Origin: Coniferiporia sulphurascens
Lineage: Eukaryota > Basidiomycota > Agaricomycetes > Hymenochaetales > Hymenochaetaceae
Direction: 5' to 3'
Length of the DNA: 64,000 nt
Assembly: GCA_002794785.1 (NCBI GenBank)
Contig: NBBA01000008.1
Coordinates: 1,364,001 to 1,428,000, forward strand
Shown here: piece after piece, positions 56,470 to 64,000 of the stretch
Layout of the letters: each line of letters begins with the position of its first letter
How positions within the stretch are numbered: the stretch's first letter is position 1
Position numbers and translations under genes: made by a program
Notes under the pieces: generated by a model
The model's database searches: none
What the model was told of the DNA's origin: nothing
What the model saw: only the letters and a program-made list of their open reading frames with translations

Positions 56470-57179
56470 CTGAGTAAGGGATTGAAACAAGTGATAACAG
56501 ATTCACACAATGTACTAGTTAGTTTAGGGTGGGCTTAGTACCCTTGCACTTGCTAGAGTGTTAGAGCTGATGATGGTGGTAAGAGACTGAGATGAATTAA
56601 ACTGCTTTTTATCGCAATTTTACATTGGGCTTTTATACCCTACATGTTGTAGTCTATTTACTACATTCTAGTATGTACCACTACATACTACTATGTGTTT
56701 GTAAGTCATAGGAATGTTCTGGTACAATCTTGTACATGCTATTTACTATTCTTAGCTTCCTATGAGTCAGTTACATATTCTGGTATGTTCTACAGCCTAC
56801 CGTGCTATCTTTATCCCTGCTAGAACCTTCCCCTAGTTTCCATTGAGTCATAAAGCATAATACCTAAGGTAACCAGTCTTGGATACTACCTTTACCTAGA
56901 TGCTTCTCCTAGTTTCCTAATTGGTTCTCCTGTGCGATGTGTTATTTGTGGCTCCCATCAATTACGTCTTTAATTGAGTGCCTTAGCTCCCATCGGTTAT
57001 ATTGCTGAACACTTAATTCAGATGTTATATTTATATTAAGGTTATGGCCCTTGGCATCTGTAACCTTATTTAGTGCTTCTTTGTGGCTTCACACTTCCTT
57101 CCATCAATTGTGGCTTGAGCCTTGATATTACCTTTCTGGGATACTTGGGATGCTGTACTGGACTTATTTCAGATGTTCA

Positions 57180-57825
57180 TTATCCCTAATATTGGTGTCT
57201 CCTGTGGTGTCCTGTCGTCTATTGGCATAAAGAGCTCTTTGGGCCCTGTAGCATTTATATTTGCTATCCTACTATACCCTGGTGTAATTCTATATGAAGG
57301 TTCATCATTGAACCATCATATTATGATTTCTTTGTCTATGGGTACTAACCCCTGTCCTGGTCTTGGTTCTTTTCAATCAACTGTTGTATGTCCTTTGGCT
57401 ATGAAGTTGACTTTGTATGCAAACATTTGTTCTCATAGTTGTTTATTGATAGTGTGAACTATTTGGTGTGCTGCTTCTGCATAGTCAGTTGATGTAATAA
57501 CCGCCCTTTGATAACATAATACATTATGTGGCTGATTATAAATCTTGGTTCTTGTATAAGCGCTGATCACATATCTATTCAATTGGTATGAGAACATAGT
57601 TGCTCTATGTTCAATTACTAATTCTTGTCTTTCCACCACTTGTTGTTCCCTTGTTGTATGATCAAATGTTATCTGACAGTTGTCATATCCTGCATTCTGT
57701 CCTACTGTTGCACATGCAATATTAAATGCTTTCCATGCTACTTGATCTGCATCCTTACAGTGTTGGCATAGGTTCCTGGTATCAATTAGAGTTATGGGTC
57801 TTGCCATGTCAATCTGTTGATCCAT
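57180..57825 (-). pseudogene. Element X ORF, decayed copy
   Basis: Homologous to 50582-51229: MARPITLIDTRNLCQHCKDA at the start (one more possible in-frame ATG upstream at 57825), CATVGQNAGYDNCQITFDHT, and a stop at 57435-57433 (INKQL-stop-EQMFAY). A further in-frame stop follows in the TTVD-KEP region. The downstream part (EIIIWWFNDEPSYRITPGYS) remains recognisable. Confidence 0.65.
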
Positions 57826-58039
57826 CGATCACCACAATTTGCATCAATTTACTTACAAACTGTGCCCACTGCGCCACAGATGCCATGGCTGAAGCGGACC
57901 CATGCCCCCATCCTTGCCACTGCACAAACTGCAAAGGCGACCATCCTGCCACCCTCCCATCCTGCCCAAAGAAAAAGTGATACCGCCAAATCTTGGAGGC
58001 CATTGAGGGTGAGCCCACCCTCGAACAGATGGAGGAGTC

Positions 58040-61000
58040 ATGATTGGGGACATCTCCGTCATGCAGTGGAACACTGCCTGCTTACTCATGGCAATCAATT
58101 CCCTTATTCCCCTCCTAGCTGACAGCCCCTCCCCCCCACATCTAATTATTATCCAGAAACCACCCTGGTATCAAATAGGCCTGCAACCCTCTCTCACCGA
58201 CCCTGCCGGCACCCCAGTATTCAATGTCCCAAACATCCCGGGCTACACACCGGTACTACCCCCAGACTCCTGTCCCCGGGTTGTTACCTATGTAACACGC
58301 ACCCTCCCCCCAATCTCCTGGTCGGTACTCGGCACAGCCTCCCAAGGCACCAATGTCCTTACTGTGGAGATCTGATCCTCCCTCACAGTCAGGGTGTGCA
58401 ACTACTATGGTATGTCACCCCCAGATCGTGTCGGGGCCCCTCCACAGTACCCAGGTGAGTCTTTCTTGTTCTCGCTTCCCTCGGCACTTGCCACCACCCT
58501 CCTTGTGGCAGGCGACTTCAACCGTCATCACCTCACATGGTCCGAACTCCCCGCCTCATGGCCAGAGGAATTGAGGGCACAACCCCTTGACAACTTTTTC
58601 CATGGCCATGGCCTGGTGCCTGCCTATTTACCTGACTCTGACTCAAGGCCTGATGGCAACTGCCTGAGGTGCCCCATAGACATGATCTGGGCCCCCCCCT
58701 CCATCAACCCCAATGCCATCCTGGACTTGGCCACCTCTGACCCCTCACCACTGTCGGACCATGCCATTCTGCACTGGACCATTCCTTTTTGGCCCCCACC
58801 TCCTGTCCTAAAGACATGCCAGCTCCTACCAGCCAACAGGGAAGAATGGACTGACATCGCCTTCCCTCTCCTCAACACTGCATTCAACCTCCTAGTCGGA
58901 GACACCCTCACCCTGGACAACAAAGCAGATGCCGTGGTGAAAGCCATGGTGGCAGCCCTCGAGCCATTCACCCGCCTCTCAAAACCGTCGAAAACAGAGG
59001 TCCTGTGGTGGACACCGACATGCAAGACCCTGCTGGCCACCATTTCGACAGCCACCACCCCCCCCCAGCATGCACCAGTGCACCACACTTTCAAACACAG
59101 AGTGCACTCGGCCAAGCGGCAGTTCTACGCCGACCAGGCTGCCGAAGTAGACACCTCCAACATCTGGACCTGGGCCAAACGAGGCCTCGGCACCTGCCCC
59201 ACCCCTATCCCGTCCCTCAAACGACGAGATGACACCTTCACCCAGTTGGACGCCAAGAAAGGTGAGCTCTTCTGTGAAGCTTTCTTCATGCCCCCTCCCC
59301 CCCTGCAGGCGGACCCCAACCTGCCTCCCCCTCCCCAACCAGCTTCCCCACCAATTATCCTCACAGAGCTTATGGGGGCACTGTCCGACACCTCCAACTT
59401 GTCGGTGCCGGGCCTCTTGGGAATAGGCTACCGCCCCCTGAAATGGGTGGTGGAAGCATACCCCAAAGAGATTCTCTTGCTTTTCAATGACTGTCTATGC
59501 CTGGGGCACCACCTCAAGTGCTGGTGGGAAGCAAAAGTAGTGATGCTCCAGAAGCCTAACAAGAAGGACCCATTCTTGCCACAGTCTTACCAGCCCATCA
59601 CCCTTGAGGAGACCCTAGGGAAACTCCTAGAAAAAATCATCACTAACCAGCTCCAGTTCCTCGCTAATAAGCGGGACTGGCTGCCACCTAACCAGTATGG
59701 GGGGTGCCAAGGACACTCTGTCTATGATGCTGCCCAACACCTTCTACAGATAGCAGAGAATGCCCACTCAAAGGGACTTGTGTGTTCAGTCCTTGCAGTC
59801 GACATACAGGGCTTCTTCAACTCGGTTCACCCCCACCTCCTCCACCAACAACTGCTGGAGCTCCAGTGCCCACCCAACATGGCAGACTGGTGCCTCTCCT
59901 TCATGATGGACAGGCAGGTAGCAGTCGCTTTCAACAGCACCACCCTCCCAACCACCCCCAAACCCGACTTTGGCACCCCCCAAGGATCACCAGTCTCTCC
60001 CATCTTGTCAATGATCTTTGTGGGTGTGGTCCTCCAGCGCTTCCACCAGGCCGGCACCACAGTGCTTGCATACATTGACAACCACTTACTAATATGCATT
60101 GGCCCCTCTGTAGCATCCAACTGCTGCTGCCTGGCAGATGCGTATCACCAACTCAATGGCCTCTTTGGCAACATCGGTCTCAACATTGAAGCCACCAAAA
60201 CTGAGGCACTCCACTTCCACCCACCTCGGTGCAGAACCGGCTATCACGGCTGGGACACTGCCAGGATCCAAATTGACCCCAACACCCTCATCCGACCATC
60301 CCAACCACTCTGGTGGCTCGGCATCTGGTGGGACCTGGGCCTGACCTTCAAGCCACATGTGGAGTGAATGCGCTCCAAGGGCCTCTCCACCCTCACTGCC
60401 CTCTGCATCTTAGGCAACACAGAATGTGGAGTATCTGCCCTCCTCCTCCGGCAACTGTACACAAGCTGTGTCCACTCCATCTTAGCATGGGGTGCATCAG
60501 TCTGGTACCATGGCCGCCGCCAGAAAACCCTAGTCAACTGCCTCCAGTCCGTGCAAAACACGGCCTGCTGGTGAATCCTTGGCATCTACAAAGGCACCTC
60601 CCCTTTCTCCACTAATTTCCTCTGTTCAGTCCCTCCCCTTTCTTTTTACTTCAAGTATTTAAAAATGTCCCATTCCCTGCACCTATGGCACACCCCCCAC
60701 TCTATTGGCTGCAAACATTTTCATAATATAACTAATAGACCTTTTTCCCTTTCTCTGCAGGTCCAAGTCCCTCGGGTACAACCCGTCCCTGCATACACGC
60801 ATCCCCCTTGGATGGACCCACTAGCCTTCACAGGTGGATGGGTCACCTTCACCCTCCCCTCCATCCCGGTCACAGGTGACACATGCAACAGGTTCATGCA
60901 AGCCACCCTGGACCTAAGTACCACCCCCCACCTCCAGGTCTTCACCGATGGCTCGCGCATTGGAACTGCCTCGGGATCTGCCATCTGCGCTATGCATGGC

Positions 61001-61832
61001 CTCACCAAACTATGGTCCCACCGCCTCGCCTCCCCTACCTGCGCCACTGCCATGGATGCGGAAATCTTCTCACTTGCCACTGCTCCGGGCTGGGCTGGGC
61101 ACCACCTCCTCACCCATCTGCCTGTTGCATTGGACCTGTTCTTTTTGTCTGATTTGCTGACAGCACTCAACCTTTTCTGCAACTGGGCCACTGTACCTGG
61201 TGCCCATCTCCTCCACCTCTGGAAGGTGGGGGTCGAGATGCTCCTGGACTTGCATCCAGGCCTCACCATTCACTTCGTGTGGTGTCTGGGTCATTCGGAT
61301 GTCCCCAGGAATGAATGGGCTGATGATGAAGCAAAACTCGCCATGGAGCTCCCCCCCTCGCAACTTGCGCCCTCCATCTCCGCCCTCAAGGAAGTGGCCA
61401 CCAAGACTCTCATCGAAAGGTGGACTCTATCACTGGCCTGCCCTCTTGCCTCCACTGCCGACAAATACCTGGCAGTACATGGCATCCCCTCCTGCCGCCC
61501 ACGGAAGCTCCTCACCCACTCCACAGACCACCCTCGCCACCACCTCTCTGCAGTAGCACAAGTCCTCTGCCATGCCGGTCCCTATGGGGGCTACTGGCTG
61601 AGCTTTGACTCAGCCTACCAGTGCAGGCATGGCCTGATCTCCCACTGCAGGTGGCATAACCACCCACCATGGCCTGCACAGATGACTGCCCACATTCTGG
61701 GTGGGTGTACCACTTTCCGACCCTGGATACAGCATGTATGGCCAGCCAAAATCCCCCTCCCAGCCCACCACTCAGAGTGGGCTGATGAAAACCATATTCC
61801 GGTTCTGCACCGCTGGCTTAGGCTGATGGGGC
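58040..61832 (+). pseudogene. LINE-B copy 2 ORF2 with three in-frame TGA codons
   Basis: A single frame from ATG 58040 (MIGDISVMQWNTACLLMAIN) to the truncated end. Endonuclease: IIIQKPPWYQIGLQPSLTD, LLVAGDFNRHHLTW, LSDHAILHWT. RT: QPITLEETLGKLLEKIITNQ, LPPNQYGGCQG, GTPQGSPVSPILSM; the catalytic box reads AYIDNHLL instead of Y-x-DD, a lost Asp. RNase H: LQVFTDGSRIGTASG, FVWCLGHSDVPRNEWAD; C-terminal zinc region near 61,640-61,710. TGAs lie at 58373, 60365 (KPHVE-stop-MRSKG) and 60572 (ACW-stop-ILGIYK); the last two sit where LINE relatives have Arg. Protein is 30-40 percent like LINE-A by eye, so a separate family. Confidence 0.92.
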
Positions 61833-61855
61833 TTTTTTTTTTTTTAAAAAAAAAA
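61833..61855. repeat. T12/A11 tract at the junction of two LINE-B copies
   Basis: Twelve T followed by eleven A, between the end of the sense copy and the antisense copy's 3' end. It is probably the remains of the antisense element's tail. Confidence 0.6.
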
Positions 61856-63757
61856 ATATTCCTGCAGTATTACATAATTACAAGCTGCCCCCCCAAAGGG
61901 GGGGCCCTAACTACATAACAATGGAGGCACCCGTCATTGCGCATCACACAAAACTGGGCGGGGGCTCTGCTCCCCAAGGGGTGCCAAAGTGTGAAGAGCC
62001 CCTATTTAGTAAAAGAGACAAAAGAAGGAGGGATACATATCGCTACAAACAAACCAAGTGGGTGAGGGCAGGTTAAGGTAAGAAGCTTAGAAAAGAGAAA
62101 GGGATGGTGAGAGCACCAGCCAAGACGTTTCCATAGGAATTTGAAAGGCAGGCACTAATTGAGAGGAAAAGGGGGGAGTGTACCTGAGAGCTCCAAAAGG
62201 GCTGGGTCTGAGTCCTGGGTTTGGGGTCCGAGCATACAACACATGTAATCCTGTAGGAGGTCCAAGTCCATATTTTCATTGGTTGGGTGGCCATCCAGGT
62301 CCATCACGGCAAAGGTGAGCCGGATAGTGCCTGCGGTATGGTTGGAGAGGCAGTTGAGGTGCCCCATTAGTTTAAGCCAACAGTGCAAAACTGGGAGGCA
62401 GTGTTTGTCAGCCCACTCTGAGTGGTGGACTGGGAGAGGGTCCCAAGGTGGCCATACATGTCATATCCACAGGTGGAATGTGCTGCAGCTGCCTAAGATG
62501 TGGGTGGTCGACTGTGCGGGCCAGGGGGGTGGTTGTGCCACCTGCAGTGTGAGATCAGGCCATGCCTGCGCCGGTAGGCTGAGTCAAAACTCAGCCAGTA
62601 TCCCCCGTAGGGACCGGCATGGCAGAGGACCTGCACTACTGCAGAGAGCTCGTGGTGTGGGTGGTCAACCGAATGCATGAGGAGCTTTTGGGGTCGGCAA
62701 GATGGGATGCTGTGCACTGCCAGATATTTGTCAGCAGTGGAGGCGAGGGGGTGGGTGAGTGAGAGGGTCCACCGGTCCATAAGGGTGCAGATGGCGACTT
62801 CTTTTAGTGCGGAGGTGGATGGCTTTAGGTCAGATGGAGGGAGCTCTGTTGCCAGTTTCACTTCTGTGTCAGCCCATTCATTGCTGGGGATGTCTGAGTG
62901 ACTGGGGCACCATATGAAATGGACGGTGAGCTGGGGGTACGAGTCCAGCAGGGTCTCCACACCCACCTTCCAGATGTGAAGGAGGTGGGTGCTGGGGGCA
63001 GCAGCCCAGGTGCAGAAGAGGTGGAGGGCAGTCAGTGAATCGGACAGAAAAAAGATGTCCGATGCAATGTGCAGTTGAGCTGGGAGGCGGCATGCTACCC
63101 AGCCGGGAGCCATGGCAAGAGAGAACTCTTCGGCATCTGTGGCTGTGACACAGGTGGGGGACTCCAGTCGGCGTGACCAGAGTCGAGTATGGCCAAGCAT
63201 TGCGCAGATGGCCGAGCCCGACTTATTGTCCATGCAGGAGCCATCGGTGAATACTTGGACATGGGGAGTGGAATCAAGTTCACGTGCCGCTGTCACAAAT
63301 GACTTGCGGGTGTCAGCACTGACCAGGGTGGCGGGGGTGGTGAATCGGACACGACCCTGCATGAAGGCCAGAGGATCCATCCAGGGGGGATGCGTGTATG
63401 CAGGGACTTGTTGAACCCGAGGGGCTTGGACCTGCAAAAAAAAGGGAAAAAGGTCTGTTAGCTACATTTTTAAATAATTTGCAGCCAATAGAGTGGGGGG
63501 TGCGCCATAGGTGCAGGGAATGGGTCATCTTTATATACTTGAAATAGAAAGAGAGAGGGGGAACAGAGCAAAGAAAATTAGTGGAATGGGGGGAGGCACC
63601 CTTGAAGATGCCTAGGATCCAGTGGCATGCCATATTTTGTACAGCCTGCAGTCAGTTTACCAGTGTTTTTTGGCAGTGGCCATGGAACCAAACTGGCACT
63701 CCCCAGGTGAGGACAGAGTGGACACAGGAGGTGTAGAGGTGGTGGAGGAGGAGGGCC
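61856..63757 (-). mobile_element. LINE-B copy 3, 3' half, antisense
   Basis: Minus strand. 3' UTR 61856-62154 with the CCCCCCC-AAA-GGGGGGG hairpin (about 61887-61904), then the ORF2 C-terminus. RNase H is visible at 62493-63437 (VQVFTDGSCMDNKSGSA, VHFIWCPSHSDIPSNEWADT). The end of ORF2, missing in copy 2, is seen at 62155-62388 (LKLMGHLNCLSNHTAG, MDLDGHPTNENMDLDLLQDY). Frameshifts near 62,490 and 63,430 break the frame. The copy is interrupted at 63758 by an LTR and runs beyond it, outside the window. Confidence 0.85.
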
Positions 63758-64000
63758 TGTTAAGCTCAATGGTTACATTGTGATCGACGTCAGGGCTTCC
63801 TGATCGTCGGAACTGATGGTACGGCAACGGGGCTTCCTAGATGTCATAAGTCGAAGATGATCGTCGATGGGGCTTCCTGATTGTCGATGTGGACACGGTA
63901 GGCTTCTGTAGCGAGTCGGGTTACGACGAAGCGACTAGTGGTCAAGTGGCATGCAGTAGACTGGTGGTAGCAGATAATGGGCTTGTATGAACAAAGAGCA
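63758..64000 (-). mobile_element. Gypsy-A-type LTR, cut by the window end
   Basis: Begins TGTTAAGCTCAATGG as at 34949 and follows that copy closely for 243 bp to the end of the window. Whether it is solo or part of a full element cannot be told. Confidence 0.88.

Larger units (their letters stand above)
56024..57857 (-). mobile_element. Element X copy 2, with its target duplication
   Basis: Starts TGTTAGATTT and ends TTACTTACA, flanked by a perfect 5-bp duplication AACTG (56019-56023 and 57858-57862) inside LINE-B ORF1. That target-site length and the TG...CA ends are typical of retroviral-type integrase. Without the solo LTR at 56044-56469 and one duplication, the element is about 1,400 bp. 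It shares with copy 1 the ORF, the TATA box (56630-56637) and both ends, which fixes the boundaries of X. Confidence 0.8.
54600..58043 (+). pseudogene. LINE-B copy 2 ORF1, in three pieces
   Basis: Piece 1 (54600-55112) encodes TPMTPEMKVLTDVVKHLATD, a TGA at the site where copy 1 has Trp (CPAPW), and a frameshift in a C-run near 54975. Piece 2 (55673-56023) encodes LLDFVITPHFMATLDHLPSL and the zinc knuckles CEHCQGLGHGTKGCHAQACC. Piece 3 (57858-58043) encodes CAHCATDAMAEADPC and CHCTNCKGDHPATLPSC, then a TGA (KKK-stop-YRQILEAI) before the final stop. Removing X and one AACTG joins RKNC to AHCATD in frame. About 130 codons are missing at the first LTR insertion compared with copy 1. The last codons overlap ORF2: TCATGATTG holds both the ORF1 TGA and the ORF2 ATG. 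Confidence 0.82.
54600..61832 (+). mobile_element. LINE-B copy 2, 5'-incomplete, carrying nested insertions
   Basis: A plus-strand LINE-B with ORF1 pieces at 54600-55112, 55673-56023 and 57858-58043, and ORF2 from 58040 to about 61832. A gypsy-A-type solo LTR sits at 55113-55672 and element X copy 2 at 56024-57857. The ORF1 N-terminus and 5' end are absent. The 3' end stops at the codons for WLRLMG, where a T12/A11 tract and an antisense LINE-B follow, so its own tail is missing too. Confidence 0.85.

Noticed and set aside
1..64000. CRISPR arrays, bacterial operons, tRNA or rRNA genes
   Set aside because: The sequence is eukaryotic with spliceosomal introns. I scanned intergenic stretches for tRNA-like cloverleafs and B-box motifs and found none I could support; a covariance-model scan would be needed to exclude them.

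Overview
The window is nuclear DNA of a mushroom-forming basidiomycete (Agaricomycetes). Three things suggest this: dense genes broken by many 49-70 nt GT-AG introns; clearly fungal proteins (TAH18, ARPC5, a SMARCD/SNF12 SWI/SNF subunit, a BAR-SH3 protein, a VHS/GAT protein, a P450, several GPI-type secreted proteins); and chromodomain Ty3/gypsy, Ty1/copia and LINE retroelements. The species cannot be named from the sequence alone.

Positions 1-25,700 are a gene island with twelve supported protein genes. In order: a Ser/Thr-rich GPI-type secreted protein (516-1128); a His/Asp-repeat secreted protein (1916-2783); the diflavin reductase TAH18 (2971-5311, apparent 1-nt frame break); a BAR-SH3 membrane-remodelling protein (6043-8638); a SAP-domain membrane protein (8944-9983); an uncharacterised basidiomycete-type protein on the minus strand (10432-11338); ARPC5 of the Arp2/3 complex (12162-12789); a small probably mitochondrial membrane protein (13814-14419); a VHS/GAT trafficking protein (14684-18423); a SWIB-domain SWI/SNF subunit on the minus strand (18748-20220); a 14-exon cytochrome P450 (21005-23713); and a GPI-type secreted protein (24516-25698). 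BAR-SH3, ARPC5 and VHS/GAT all act in endocytosis and actin, but nothing shows they are co-regulated. Exon junctions were solved by hand from splice sites, reading phase and family similarity.

Positions 25,939-64,000 are almost wholly nested retroelements. LINE-A (25939-32059, minus) is full length with a 15-bp target duplication and an intact ORF2. It is followed by a LINE-B fragment and a 985-bp non-autonomous LINE-derived element (33416-34400, 14-bp duplication). A LINE-B 3' fragment (34558-41282) is interrupted by a solo LTR (34949-35506) and a complete Ty1/copia element (35670-41098). Its far edge is joined to a minus-strand gypsy (gypsy-B), itself split by a complete chromodomain Ty3/gypsy element, gypsy-A (41838-49467). 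Then come element X copy 1 (49939-51285), a LINE-B ORF1 remnant, a copia solo LTR (53314-53589), a long plus-strand LINE-B copy (about 54600-61832) carrying a solo LTR and X copy 2, an antisense LINE-B copy (61856-63757), and part of another gypsy-A-type LTR.

Most notable: (1) element X, a 1.35-1.4 kb LTR-like unit encoding an unrecognised ~215-aa protein upstream of its own TATA box, present twice; (2) a Cys-rich, membrane-anchored extra coding region downstream of pol in gypsy-A; (3) a strong CpG-deamination signature: LTR-pair differences fall almost only at CpG sites, and in-frame stops in the LTR elements are almost all TGA (14 of 15 in copia); (4) stop/start overlaps joining ORF1 and ORF2 in both LINE families.
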